Assembly: GCA_965237995.1 (NCBI GenBank)
Contig: CBDEGO010000006.1
Location: 248,001 to 312,000, forward strand
Reading direction: 5' to 3'
DNA from: JAAELZ01 sp965237995
GTDB lineage: Bacteria > Pseudomonadota > Gammaproteobacteria > Arenicellales > Poriferihabitantaceae
DNA length: 64,000 bases
How positions within the stretch are numbered: the first letter of the stretch is position 1; every line of letters starts with the position of its first letter. Below, piece after piece: positions 52,139 through 61,530 of this stretch. The translations under genes were made by a program, and so were the position numbers. The notes beneath the pieces were generated by a model that did no database searches, was not told where the DNA came from, and worked only from the letters and a program-made list of their open reading frames with translations.

Positions 52139-52987
52139 CTAGCGCTTTGCATCCCTGTCTTCATAAGTTGATTCAAGCTTCACCGGCAATAGAGGTTTAA
52201 TAGCTAGGTCTTGTATCTCAAACACCTCTTTCGCCAAACCATATTTACTCATGTAATCCGCGATGCTTGTAAACGTAGCGGTAACAAACGGATATTGCTG
52301 ATCTTTAGTGGTCACATCAGCGCTCATTAGCGAGGCTAACTTGAGTTCCACGGAGTTAAAAGGAATAACATAGGGATCAAACCAAGCTTTCAAATTCGCT
52401 TTTACTTGATCTAGAGTATTTACGTCATAGAGCGCGGCTTGGGTGACGTTCATTACAAATTCCGTGCAGTTTTGATAGCGCTTGTCGAACGGATTCGCAA
52501 TTGCAGAATAATTTGCGTTATGCAGATTACTGTAAGCCTCTCCGTAGATCACTTTAACTAGTTTGCGTTGCAACTCACTGCTCGGGATGATGATACCTGT
52601 TTTCATTTCATAGGCACCTGAATAGAAATCCAGCGGATAATCGATAACCAACTCGCTTTTGTCTGGCTGCTCAGCCTTTTGATATAAATTATGAAACGCG
52701 TACCCTCGTTGCACCGTACCATCATTTAGAGAAATTTCTGAATAAACAGCAAACCCCACATGGGTATAACGAACCCCTTCAGGTAGTTCTTTAGACGGCC
52801 TTCCATTTCTCGCAACGATAGCCACTAAAGCTTGCTTATCGGCTAAGGCTCTTTCCACTTTTTTAGAAAATTTAGCGATATCTTCAATTGCAAACTGAGC
52901 GACACCCTCTCGTTCACTCGCCCCGCCGGCAATGCCTATCTGGGAAAACCCCAGACAGGCAATTACGAAAAATATAATTCGTATCAT
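52139..52987 (-). CDS. DUF2145 secreted protein
   Basis: A 282-residue protein with a signal peptide (IIFFVIACLGFSQIGIAGG). DUF2145 features are THVGFAVYS, GYAFHNLYQ and QNCTEFVMN; the His and Cys could form an NlpC/P60-like catalytic pair. A role in envelope peptide or amide hydrolysis is inference. It shares a base with the end of the small secreted protein upstream, so the two are co-transcribed, divergent from an HTH regulator. Confidence 0.78.
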   Translation of the reverse strand: MIRIIFFVIACLGFSQIGIAGGASEREGVAQFAIEDIAKFSKKVERALADKQALVAIVARNGRPSKELPEGVRYTHVGFAVYSEISLNDGTVQRGYAFHNLYQKAEQPDKSELVIDYPLDFYSGAYEMKTGIIIPSSELQRKLVKVIYGEAYSNLHNANYSAIANPFDKRYQNCTEFVMNVTQAALYDVNTLDQVKANLKAWFDPYVIPFNSVELKLASLMSADVTTKDQQYPFVTATFTSIADYMSKYGLAKEVFEIQDLAIKPLLPVKLESTYEDRDAKR

Positions 52988-53322
52988 TATTCACTCTCCG
53001 CTGAAATAACTTTATCTGGAGCAGGCCCAGCAGTTACATGCGCTTCTCCAATTTCCAAAGGCGCATCTGCGATCTCAAGAAGAGACATACCTGCAGCCGT
53101 ACTAATAGAACCCACACTCCCAGCGACTAAAAACGGCACGGCTGCTACGCTTAGGGCGGTTCTTCCTACTGAGACTCCAGCATGACTGACAGCCGCGGCT
53201 GAATGCACGGATGCGTTCCCAGAATGCTGAAGCGCACCGCTAGCTAAAATAGGTAGGCTACTCGTCGTTGCTAGTATTCCTACAAACAAGGCGGTAATAA
53301 GTTTGTTGTTAAAAGTCTTCAT
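52987..53322 (-). CDS. Small secreted Ala/Ser-rich protein (unknown)
   Basis: A 111-residue protein with a signal peptide (LITALFVGILATTSSLPILASG), a hydrophobic stretch at about 60-80 (ALSVAAVPFLVAGSVGSIS) and a short acidic tail. No family is recognised. It lies directly upstream of, and overlaps by one base, the DUF2145 gene; joint function at the envelope is likely. It is divergent from the HTH regulator at 53457. Confidence 0.65.
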   Translation of the reverse strand: MKTFNNKLITALFVGILATTSSLPILASGALQHSGNASVHSAAAVSHAGVSVGRTALSVAAVPFLVAGSVGSISTAAGMSLLEIADAPLEIGEAHVTAGPAPDKVISAESE

Positions 53323-53429
53323 ATTTTAATACTCCACAAAATAGTTAATTGTCCAATCCGACATGGATGAACAGTTGAGGTATAATATGAAAACACCTGA
53401 AAACGTATTACTAATAATAAGACACCTAT

Positions 53430-53448
53430 AGTATTACTATATGATACT
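53430..53448. promoter_or_regulatory. AGTAT-N9-ATACT inverted repeat before the second HTH regulator
   Basis: The arms AGTAT (53430-53434) and ATACT (53444-53448) are the same as those before the paralogous regulator at 33.2 kb, although the spacer is 9 rather than 4 bp. It is a possible shared operator half-site. Weak evidence. Confidence 0.35.
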
Positions 53449-53456
53449 TACTGATA

Positions 53457-54188
53457 ATGGAAACGAAATACCTCTTTAGTTCACTAAAAAACCAGCTACG
53501 GAAAAATCGAGTTACTTATTTAGATGTAGCAAATGCACTGCATCTGTCTGAGGCCAGTGTGAAAAGGATGTTTTCACATAAAAACATGAGCTTGAGTCGA
53601 TTTGATCAAGTACTTAAGCTTATCAATATGGACTTTACTGATTTGGTTAAGGTGGCTGAAGAACAGATACCGTACATAAGCCGTTTGACTGAATCGCAAG
53701 AGAGGGAATTGGTTTCCGACACGCAACTCTTACTGGTCGCTATTGCGATACGTAATCAACTCAGTATTGAAGAAATAGTTATTCGATACGACGTAGAGCT
53801 TTCACATTGTCGTGCATTACTCCAAAAGCTGCAGGCACTCGGCCTGATCGAAATAAAACAAAATGACTTAGTAAAACTGCGTATTAGTCGCCAGTTTCAG
53901 TGGATACCAAACGGGCCAATAGAGCAATTTTTCAGAACCAATACACTCGCCGAGTTTTTCGATTCTGCTTTTGACAAAACCGAAGAGAACCTTGCGGTAG
54001 CTCACGGCATGCTGTCAAAAAAGTCGAACGAGCGCATCCGGGAACTTTCTGACAGATTAATTACCGAGTTTTACTCGTTGTATGAACAGGACGTAAAGCG
54101 GCCAAATTCTGAACGCGTTGGTACAACTCTAATCGCTGCTGTTCGTCCTCTTGAGCTTTCGGTCTTTAAGAAGATGAGAAGAGAATAA
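53457..54188 (+). CDS. HTH (XRE-like) transcriptional regulator, paralogue 2
   Basis: A 243-residue protein of the same length as the regulator at 33282 and similar along its length: SLKNQLRKNRVTYLDVANAL ... HLSEASVKRMFSHKNMSLSRFDQV in the HTH, then QWIPNGPIEQFFRTNTLAEFF and ERVGTTLIAAVRPLELSVFKKM in the C-terminal part. It is divergent from the DUF2145 operon and converges with the TRAP permease gene, with 5 bp between their stops. It probably controls the DUF2145 pair and itself. Confidence 0.78.
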   Translation: METKYLFSSLKNQLRKNRVTYLDVANALHLSEASVKRMFSHKNMSLSRFDQVLKLINMDFTDLVKVAEEQIPYISRLTESQERELVSDTQLLLVAIAIRNQLSIEEIVIRYDVELSHCRALLQKLQALGLIEIKQNDLVKLRISRQFQWIPNGPIEQFFRTNTLAEFFDSAFDKTEENLAVAHGMLSKKSNERIRELSDRLITEFYSLYEQDVKRPNSERVGTTLIAAVRPLELSVFKKMRRE

Positions 54189-54193
54189 TACGC

Positions 54194-55552
54194 CTACCTG
54201 GTGACTATCTCCGGTCCCATCATTAATGTCGGCAACCACGTTGATATCTGCGGGATGTACGTCACCATGATCAAGAAGATAAACATAATACCCATCCACG
54301 GCAGGGCGGCGCGTACCACATTCATGACAGACATGCCCGCTACACCCGCGGTGACAAATAGATTTAACCCTACTGGCGGAGTGATCATACCGATTTCCAT
54401 GTTCACTACCATAATGATGCCCAGATGAATGGGGTCAATCCCTAGCTGTATAGCGATTGGGAAAACCAGCGGCGCAACAATAATAAGCAAACCAGAGGGC
54501 TCCATAAACTGACCACCAATGAGCAGTAGTAAATTAACAACGACCAAAAACATGATCGGGCCAAAGCCAGCGGAAAGCATAGATTCGGTGATCATTTGCG
54601 GAATACGCTCTTCGGTAAGCACGTGTTTTAAGATAAGCGCATTGGCGATGATGAACAACAATACGATGGTTAAGCGCCCGGCTTCAAACAATGCGTTTTT
54701 GGTGTCTTTATGCCAAAACACCTTGAGCGCTTTAAGTAGTACATTACCTTGCTTGCTTTCGTTAAACGGCCCCATGTCTTTGTAGATAAAGTTCGCCACT
54801 ACAAAAGCATAAACCGCGGCCACGGCTGCGGCCTCTGTTGGGGTGAATATGCCGCCGTAGATACCGCCCAGAATAATGATGATAAGCAACAAGCCCCACA
54901 GTGCATCGCGACCTGAGGCCAGTACTTCACCCCAGCCTTGCCACGGTTGAGAAGGCAAGCCCTTTACTTTGGCAGCGATATAAATGCCGATCATTAGCAT
55001 GCCGCCAGCGAGTAGGCCAGGGATAACCCCTGCTAAGAACATACGACCAACTGAAACATCTGTCGCGGCAGCGTAGACCACCATCACGATAGAGGGCGGA
55101 ATCAGAATACCGAGTGTACCTGCATTGCAAATGACGCCTGCAGCAAAGTCTTTACTGTAACCCATTTGGCGCATGCCGCCGATGACAATCGCGCCAATCG
55201 CCACGACTGTTGCGGGAGAGGAGCCGGACAACGCCGCGAACATCATGCAGGCCAGCACCGAAGCCATCGCTAAGCCTCCCGCAAAATGGCCGACAATCGC
55301 AATGGCAAAACGGATTATGCGTTTGGCCACGCCGCCCGTTGACATAAATACGGACGCCAATATGAAGAAGGGGATGGCGAGCAGGGTAAAGTGCCCTTCA
55401 AATGCAGAAAACAGCGTTTGCGCAACCGACGCCATTGAGGCGTCAGAATAGATGATCAAGAACAAGATACTCGACAAGCCCAAAGATACGGCGATTGGCA
55501 CGCCGATTAGCAGCATACCGATGACCATTGTAAACAGCAGTAAAACCGACAT
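54194..55552 (-). CDS. dctM: TRAP transporter large permease (DctM-type)
   Basis: A 452-residue protein with about 12 membrane helices. Hallmarks are IPFFILASVFMSTGGVAKRIIRFA, AALSGSSPATVVAIGAIVIGGM, GTLGILIPPSIVMVVYA and IGMITPPVGLNLFVTAGVAG. This is the main channel of a sodium-driven TRAP importer of organic acids. It follows dctQ by 2 bp. It is a little longer than typical DctM. Confidence 0.95.
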   Translation of the reverse strand: MSVLLLFTMVIGMLLIGVPIAVSLGLSSILFLIIYSDASMASVAQTLFSAFEGHFTLLAIPFFILASVFMSTGGVAKRIIRFAIAIVGHFAGGLAMASVLACMMFAALSGSSPATVVAIGAIVIGGMRQMGYSKDFAAGVICNAGTLGILIPPSIVMVVYAAATDVSVGRMFLAGVIPGLLAGGMLMIGIYIAAKVKGLPSQPWQGWGEVLASGRDALWGLLLIIIILGGIYGGIFTPTEAAAVAAVYAFVVANFIYKDMGPFNESKQGNVLLKALKVFWHKDTKNALFEAGRLTIVLLFIIANALILKHVLTEERIPQMITESMLSAGFGPIMFLVVVNLLLLIGGQFMEPSGLLIIVAPLVFPIAIQLGIDPIHLGIIMVVNMEIGMITPPVGLNLFVTAGVAGMSVMNVVRAALPWMGIMFIFLIMVTYIPQISTWLPTLMMGPEIVTR

Positions 55553-55554
55553 AT

Positions 55555-56187
55555 TTAACGGCTACCTTGCACGGGTGAATCGTCAGGGCGATTGTCTAGT
55601 AAGTCTTCCGCTTCGTCTGCTTCATGGCTAGCGATTAAGGAGTCTCTGGACCCCTGAAGAATGTGCACGGCTGCTTGGAGGAATCGAAAAACCAACAATG
55701 CGATGCCTAAGGGCAAAGCAAAGTATGGAATGAACTTTGGGATTTTTTCATATTTTTCGCCTTGGTTAAACCAGTCAGCCAGAAATTGTAATGATTGCGC
55801 CAGCGGCACGTCATTCACTTCGTACCACGCGTTTTTGGTGGCAAAGGGATACCAATAATCCCAACTTCCTTTTAGCAAAATTAATGCAAAGGCGAGACAA
55901 CAAAGGACGGACAATAGCGCCATCACCTTTTTGGTTTTGGGTGACACCATATTGATCACTACGTCTACCCCAAGGTGCATGGAATGTTTAACGCAGTAGG
56001 AACAGCCGATTAACACGAGCCAGGCGAATAAGAACACGGTCGATTCCAGCGCCCATAGAATGTTGTCGTTAAAAATGTATCGCGCAATGACATTGGCGAA
56101 AGTAATCAGCGTCATCAGGCCTAATAATAAGGCGATGAGGGTTTCTTCTAGTTCGTCTAACCAGCTCTTGTTAGGCGTGGAGTTCAC
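55555..56187 (-). CDS. dctQ: TRAP transporter small permease (DctQ-type)
   Basis: A 210-residue protein with four membrane helices and the family start LDELEETLIALLLGLMTLITFANVIARYIFN, then WALESTVFLFAWLVLIGCSYCVKHSMHLGVDVV. It has an acidic C-terminal tail and a long third loop (about 105-150). It pairs with DctM. Its start overlaps the stop of the MAPEG gene by one base. Confidence 0.93.
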   Translation of the reverse strand: MNSTPNKSWLDELEETLIALLLGLMTLITFANVIARYIFNDNILWALESTVFLFAWLVLIGCSYCVKHSMHLGVDVVINMVSPKTKKVMALLSVLCCLAFALILLKGSWDYWYPFATKNAWYEVNDVPLAQSLQFLADWFNQGEKYEKIPKFIPYFALPLGIALLVFRFLQAAVHILQGSRDSLIASHEADEAEDLLDNRPDDSPVQGSR

Positions 56188-56597
56188 TATCCCAGTTTGA
56201 ATATTTTGGTGTAAGGCGCGTGAAACAAATTGAGTATTGCCATGCCAATCATAGTAAACAAGGTTATTTGCATACCGAGTACCCGTTGTTTTATTTTTTC
56301 TGTGAGCATGCCGTGTGCATGAATGACCCTACCAACGACTAAGCTTAGTCCTAGACCGTTCACCACCCACAAGTTCACCCCGTTGTATTCCATGAAAAAT
56401 AACAAAATAAGCGCGATGGGAATGGTCTCCGCTGCGTTGGCCTGCGCAGCACGAGCGATGATAAGTTCTTCAACACCACCATCAAGATAGCGAACCTTAT
56501 TACGCCTGCGTGCGCCAATGACAATCAAGGTGAGATAACACATCAACAAACTGGCTAAGGCGGCGTAGAAAGCGGAAACCATATGGATAAAACTCAA
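56187..56597 (-). CDS. MAPEG family membrane protein
   Basis: The 136-residue protein has four helices and MAPEG signatures: VIGARRRNKVRYLDGGVEELIIARAAQANAAETIPIALILLF and GRVIHAHGM. Family members include glutathione transferases and lipid-modifying enzymes. It lies in the middle of the TRAP operon, between the binding protein and the permeases, which is unusual. Its role there is unknown. Confidence 0.85.
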   Translation of the reverse strand: MSFIHMVSAFYAALASLLMCYLTLIVIGARRRNKVRYLDGGVEELIIARAAQANAAETIPIALILLFFMEYNGVNLWVVNGLGLSLVVGRVIHAHGMLTEKIKQRVLGMQITLFTMIGMAILNLFHAPYTKIFKLG

Positions 56598-56644
56598 GGG
56601 CAGGAGTATGCGCTCCTGCCAGATTCAGCTAAGGCTGCAATGGC

Positions 56645-57634
56645 TTACTGACTAGCTGCTGATATAACATCTGCACCGATATCGCCCTCAAACTTGGCCC
56701 AAACCGGCTTCATTGCATCAACCCACGCCTGGCGTTGTTCGGCTGTCAATTGACGCACCTCACTGCCCGCATCAATAATAGCTTGCCTGTTTTCAGCATT
56801 CACAGCGGTTGCTTGGGCGTTTCGGGTGTTAGTCACTTCAGCCAATATGCTCATGAATTGATCACGCACATCCGCATCAAGCCCAGCTAGCCAGTCTGTA
56901 GAAGTCACCACTAAATAATCGATAATGCCGTGGTTACTTTCGGTCACGCCATCTTGCACTTCGAAAAACTTTTTACCGTAGATGTTTGACCAAGTATTTT
57001 CTTGACCGTCAATGACACCGGTTTGTAATCCGCCATACACTTCTTTAAACGACATTTTTTGCGGATTAGCACCCACCGCCTCAAACTGCGCGACTAATAC
57101 GTCAGAGGCTTGCACTCGGAACTTTAAGCCTTTTGCATCCGATGGGTTAATTAATGGTTTGTTTGCAGATAACTGCTTCATGCCATTATGCCAAAACGCT
57201 AAACCTTGCAGGCCACGACGTTGCATAGAGTCTTTTAGGGCTTGCCCTGTAGCGGAACCTTGGAATTTGTCTACCGCAGCTACGTCTTTAAACATAAATG
57301 GTAAATCGAAAATGCGGTATTTCTTAGTGAATTTTTCAAACTTTGAAAGCGACGGCGCGGCTAGTTGTACGTCGCCTTGTAGCATCGCCTCCAATACTTT
57401 ATTGTCATCGTATAGGCTTGAGTTAGGAAACACTTCCATACAAGCCTTGCCGTTCATTTCTTCGTTGACGCGCTTTTCAAGCAAAGAGGCAGCAATACCT
57501 TTTGGGTGCTTGTCAGTATTAGTAACGTGGCTAAACTTAATCACCACTTCTCCATCTTGGCAGGCATCAGCAGCAAATACAGCAGGTGTAGCCAGTGTGA
57601 TGGCAGCCGTTAACAAACATATTTTCTTTAGCAT
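56645..57634 (-). CDS. dctP: TRAP transporter substrate-binding protein (DctP-type)
   Basis: A 329-residue periplasmic protein with a signal peptide (ICLLTAAITLATPAVFA). DctP features are VVIKFSHVTNTDKHPKGIAAS, MLQGDVQLAAPSLSKF, the carboxylate-binding Arg in KGLKFRVQASDVL, and TGVIDGQENTWSNIYGKKFFEVQ. It captures a C4-dicarboxylate or similar acid for DctQM. It is the first gene of the leftward operon dctP, MAPEG, dctQ, dctM. Confidence 0.94.
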   Translation of the reverse strand: MLKKICLLTAAITLATPAVFAADACQDGEVVIKFSHVTNTDKHPKGIAASLLEKRVNEEMNGKACMEVFPNSSLYDDNKVLEAMLQGDVQLAAPSLSKFEKFTKKYRIFDLPFMFKDVAAVDKFQGSATGQALKDSMQRRGLQGLAFWHNGMKQLSANKPLINPSDAKGLKFRVQASDVLVAQFEAVGANPQKMSFKEVYGGLQTGVIDGQENTWSNIYGKKFFEVQDGVTESNHGIIDYLVVTSTDWLAGLDADVRDQFMSILAEVTNTRNAQATAVNAENRQAIIDAGSEVRQLTAEQRQAWVDAMKPVWAKFEGDIGADVISAASQ

Positions 57635-57812
57635 AGGTCTCTCCTCTTGTTTACTTTTAGGCCAAAAATGACCGTTATCATTTATTAGCTTTTAGGCTCT
57701 CGAAGCTTCGACGTCTGCAAAAACCTACTTAACGATGAGCTAATATCTTGCAGTATTTATACCATAATAGAAACACTAGTAAATTCCTATCCCACCTAAG
57801 CAGTAGGTCAAC

Positions 57813-58763
57813 TCAGGCAGATAACATCCCTTTAACTACTTCATTCCAAGCGAGCGCTAAATTAGTACGGTTATAGCCGCCTCCACCGAGGGCAATCATT
57901 CTACCGTTGCAAACGGTATTAGCGAGTTTTGCTAAGCGTAACGCAGCAAAGCCGTGTGCCTCTGGCGTAAATGCCAAATGGGTAATCGGGTCACCTTTTA
58001 CGCTATCAGCGCCGGCTTGCAAAATAATTAGCTCCGGTTTGGCAGCAGCGACGAAGACTTCTAACTCGTCCCAAGCTTGGTAAAACGCTTGGTCATCTGC
58101 GCCGGGTGCGAGCGGGATATTCAACTTGGTACCCACTGCTTCTCCTACCCCTGTTTCAGCGGCATCCCCCGTTCCTGGATATAAAAACCGACCGTCTTCG
58201 TGAATATCAGCGAAGATGAGGTCTGGGTCTGACTCAAATGCGTAAAATACGCCATCCCCGTGGTGCGCATCTATATCGATATACGCCACGCGTTGTAAAC
58301 CATACTGCGCACGGACTTTTTCGATTAACACACCGGCGTCATTAAATACGCAAAACCCCGCCGCACTTTCGCGACTCGCGTGATGCAAGCCCGCGATAGG
58401 TACAAATATTTTACTGCAACGGCCTTCCATCATCAGTTGCAGGCCATCTAGCCCCGCACCGACGACGGTGCTGGCAGCTTCATACACCCCTTTGTAGGAA
58501 GGAGTATCCCCGGCATCTAAATAACCTGAGCCGCTTTTGGACTGGCGTTTAACTTTCTCCACATAATCTGTCGTATGAAAACGGACTAGATCGCTTTCTT
58601 CACACGCATTTGGGCTGATCAGCTGCACTTGCTTATCTAGCCCTTGTTTCAAGGTTTCAGTAAAAAAGGCGTCCATGCGGTCCGTGCCGAAGGGGTGATT
58701 ATTACCAAAGCCATACGCGCCTAAAGCAGGGGATAAATAGAGTGCGACTGAAGATGTATTCAT
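57813..58763 (-). CDS. Histone deacetylase family protein (AcuC/HDAC-like amidohydrolase)
   Basis: From the ATG at 58763 the protein has 316 residues. The zinc deacetylase motifs are intact: AGLHHASRESAAGFCVFND (the His pair), AYIDIDAHHGDGVFYAFE (Asp and His ligands), QAGADSVKGDPITH (the second Asp ligand) and LGGGGYNRTNLALAW. It should remove acetyl or acyl groups from lysine or polyamines. The gene is single, between the TRAP operon and murA. Confidence 0.92.
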   Translation of the reverse strand: MNTSSVALYLSPALGAYGFGNNHPFGTDRMDAFFTETLKQGLDKQVQLISPNACEESDLVRFHTTDYVEKVKRQSKSGSGYLDAGDTPSYKGVYEAASTVVGAGLDGLQLMMEGRCSKIFVPIAGLHHASRESAAGFCVFNDAGVLIEKVRAQYGLQRVAYIDIDAHHGDGVFYAFESDPDLIFADIHEDGRFLYPGTGDAAETGVGEAVGTKLNIPLAPGADDQAFYQAWDELEVFVAAAKPELIILQAGADSVKGDPITHLAFTPEAHGFAALRLAKLANTVCNGRMIALGGGGYNRTNLALAWNEVVKGMLSA

Positions 58764-58899
58764 AAGCAACAATCATACACAAAAACACGCGGTTTCGCGC
58801 CCATTGTTAACTACGTGAAGCTTGAATCTATTGGCTGATGCTCTTTACTTAGCGTAGCTGACTGTGTAGTGTCCGAGGTTTTAAAATCTAGAGCATCCC

Positions 58900-60195
58900 T
58901 TGGACAAACTTATCCTAGAAGGCCCTTGCCAGATCAGCGGTTCGGTAAAAATTTCTGGTGCCAAAAATGCGGCTTTGCCCCTTATTTTTGCCTCTTTGTT
59001 AACCAACGACCCACTTAAATTAAGCAATATTCCGCATCTGCAAGACGTCACCACCGCAATGGCGTTATTAGGGCGATTAGGCGTTGGACTTGAAATTGAC
59101 GAACGCTTAGCGATCACTGTTGAAGCAACGGATATCAGTGAGCCAAGAGCGCCGTATGACTTAGTTAAAACTATGCGCGCTTCGATTCTAGTGTTGGGCC
59201 CGCTATTGGCTCGATTAGGTCAGGCTGAAGTTTCCCTTCCCGGTGGCTGCGCTATCGGCTCGCGCCCCGTTAATTTGCATATTAAAGGTTTAGAGCAAAT
59301 GGGCGCTGAAGTCATCATTGAAGAAGGCTACATTAAAGCGCGGGCAAAGGCCGCAGATGGTCGACTAGTTGGCGCGCGGGTGTTTATGGATTTAGTGTCA
59401 GTCACCGGCACCGAAAACTTGATGATGGCGGCGACCTTAGCTAACGGCACCACCGTCATTGAAAACGCTGCACGTGAGCCTGAAGTGACGGACCTTGCCC
59501 ATTGTTTAATGGCAATGGGCGCCAAAATAACCGGTGAAGGGACTTCGGAAATCACTATCGAAGGGGTCGAAAGTTTACATGGCGCAGACCATAAGGTGAT
59601 TGCGGACAGAATTGAGGCAGGTACGTTCTTAGTAGCTGCTGCTGCAACGCGTAGTAAGATTCGCGTTAGAAATATGGTGCCTGAACACCTAGATGCGGTA
59701 CTAAAAAAGCTAGAAGAAGCGGGTGCCAACATTGAAACTGGCCCAGATTGGGTAGAGCTAGATATGCGCGGGCAAAAGCCTAAAGCCGTGTCGATTGATA
59801 CCACGCCCTACCCCGGGTTTCCTACGGATATGCAGGCGCAGTTTATTTTGCTCAATAGTGTGGCGGAAGGCTCGGCGGCGGTGACGGAAAACATCTTTGA
59901 AAATCGTTTCATGCACGTACATGAAATACAGCGCATGGGCGCAAACATTGAACTACGCGGCAATACGGCATTGGTCCACGGAGTAGAGCAATTAACCGGT
60001 GCGCCGGTGATGGCCACTGACTTACGCGCCTCAGCCAGCCTCGTGTTAGCGGGGCTGATTGCTTCCGGCCAAACTATTATCGACCGCATTTATCATATCG
60101 ACCGCGGTTACGATAATATCGAAGAGAAGTTCTCTCAACTTGGCGGGTCGATTCGCCGCATTTCTGAGAAGCAATACAAGCAAATGCAAAACTAG
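58900..60195 (+). CDS. murA: UDP-N-acetylglucosamine 1-carboxyvinyltransferase
   Basis: A TTG start opens MDKLILEGPCQISGSVKISGAKNAALPLIFASLL, aligning with the MurA N terminus. The 431-residue enzyme has the catalytic Cys in LPGGCAIGSRPVNLHI (near 118), plus GTENLMMAATLANG and PGFPTDMQAQFILLN. It makes the first committed step of peptidoglycan synthesis and is the target of fosfomycin in sensitive bacteria. hisD follows directly. Confidence 0.96.
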   Translation: MDKLILEGPCQISGSVKISGAKNAALPLIFASLLTNDPLKLSNIPHLQDVTTAMALLGRLGVGLEIDERLAITVEATDISEPRAPYDLVKTMRASILVLGPLLARLGQAEVSLPGGCAIGSRPVNLHIKGLEQMGAEVIIEEGYIKARAKAADGRLVGARVFMDLVSVTGTENLMMAATLANGTTVIENAAREPEVTDLAHCLMAMGAKITGEGTSEITIEGVESLHGADHKVIADRIEAGTFLVAAAATRSKIRVRNMVPEHLDAVLKKLEEAGANIETGPDWVELDMRGQKPKAVSIDTTPYPGFPTDMQAQFILLNSVAEGSAAVTENIFENRFMHVHEIQRMGANIELRGNTALVHGVEQLTGAPVMATDLRASASLVLAGLIASGQTIIDRIYHIDRGYDNIEEKFSQLGGSIRRISEKQYKQMQN

Positions 60196-60199
60196 TGGC

Positions 60200-61507
60200 A
60201 TGCAGATCAAACGCCTAACTACTCAAGACGCCCGTTTTGACGAACAACTAACCGCACTGCTTGATCGTGATACTCCACTTGATCGTGATATTGAGGCAAC
60301 GGTTAAAGATATTATTCGCGATATTCGATCAAACGGAGACGCTACTCTCATTGAATTAAGTAATCGTTTCGACCAGCTTAACGCGGCAACGGCCCGAGAT
60401 CTAACGATCCCACAAGCTGCGCTAGACCGCGCACTGGAAACACTAGATCCAACAATACGTGATGCGTTGACTAAAGCTTGTGAGCGCATTACACGTTATC
60501 ACGAACAAGAGGTCAGCCAATCTTGGTCATTTACTGAAGACAACGGAACTCAATTAGGGCAATTGGTACACCCACTTGATCGTGTCGGTGTTTATGTGCC
60601 TGGCGGCAAAGCCTCCTATCCTTCATCGGTGTTGATGACAGTTGTTCCTGCCAAAGTGGCCGGAGTGGGTGAAGTCATCATGGTGGTGCCTACCCCAAAC
60701 GGTGAGGTTAACCAAGCGGTGTTGGCTGCTGCGAAGCTTGCTGGTGTGGACCAAGTTTTTTGTATTGGCGGTGCGCAAGCGGTTGCTGCCTTGGCCTATG
60801 GCACGCAAACGGTGCCTCGCGTCGATAAAATAGTGGGGCCTGGGAATGCGTATGTTGCGACCGCTAAGAAACTCGTCTTCGGGCAAGTCGGCATTGATAT
60901 GATCGCAGGGCCGTCTGAAGTTGCCATTATTGCCGACGAGTCAGCAAACCCCGACTGGATTGCGATGGATTTGTTCGCACAAGCAGAGCACGATGAGCTC
61001 GCGCAATCGATTCTTATTACCCATAGCGAACCTCTAGCAACTAAGGTTGAACATGCTATTGCTGCGATGCTCCCGACTATGGAGCGTGAATCGATTATTA
61101 CGGCCTCATTAGGCAGTTACGGTGCGATTATTAAAACTGATTCAGTCGAAGAATCAGTCGATATTGCCAATCATATTGCCCCTGAACATCTTGAGCTAAT
61201 GGTTGAAGCAGTAGACGCCTTGATTCCACAAATTCGCCACGCAGGTGCCATCTTCGCGGGTGAGCATAGTGCGGAGTCATTGGGAGATTATTGCGCGGGG
61301 CCGAATCACGTACTCCCTACATCAGGTACCGCGCGGTTTAGCTCACCTCTTGGGGTTTACGATTACCAAAAGCGTTCCTCCTTAATAAAAGCCTCTGCTG
61401 ACGGCGCTGACGAAATTGCACGTATCGCTTCAACACTAGCGCGTTGCGAAGGCTTAACCGCTCATGCGCGCTCGGCTGAGTTTCGTATTCGCAACAGCGG
61501 TGAGTAG
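60200..61507 (+). CDS. hisD: Histidinol dehydrogenase
   Basis: The ATG at 60200, just after murA, is preferred to the in-frame upstream start at 60059, which lies inside murA. The 435-residue enzyme has VGVYVPGGKASYPSSVLMTVVPAKVAGV, VDKIVGPGNAYVATAKK, DMIAGPSEVAIIAD, the zinc ligands in DLFAQAEHDELAQ and GPNHVLPTSGTARFSSPL. It does the last two oxidations of histidine synthesis. In many gammaproteobacteria hisG sits between murA and hisD; here it does not. Confidence 0.95.
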   Translation: MQIKRLTTQDARFDEQLTALLDRDTPLDRDIEATVKDIIRDIRSNGDATLIELSNRFDQLNAATARDLTIPQAALDRALETLDPTIRDALTKACERITRYHEQEVSQSWSFTEDNGTQLGQLVHPLDRVGVYVPGGKASYPSSVLMTVVPAKVAGVGEVIMVVPTPNGEVNQAVLAAAKLAGVDQVFCIGGAQAVAALAYGTQTVPRVDKIVGPGNAYVATAKKLVFGQVGIDMIAGPSEVAIIADESANPDWIAMDLFAQAEHDELAQSILITHSEPLATKVEHAIAAMLPTMERESIITASLGSYGAIIKTDSVEESVDIANHIAPEHLELMVEAVDALIPQIRHAGAIFAGEHSAESLGDYCAGPNHVLPTSGTARFSSPLGVYDYQKRSSLIKASADGADEIARIASTLARCEGLTAHARSAEFRIRNSGE

Positions 61508-61530
61508 CCTACCGCTATTCGGTTAGCTGT

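Noticed and set aside
59328..59804. 158-codon open frame antisense to murA
   Set aside because: It is the antisense shadow of a conserved essential gene, with Ser/Ala-rich random composition.
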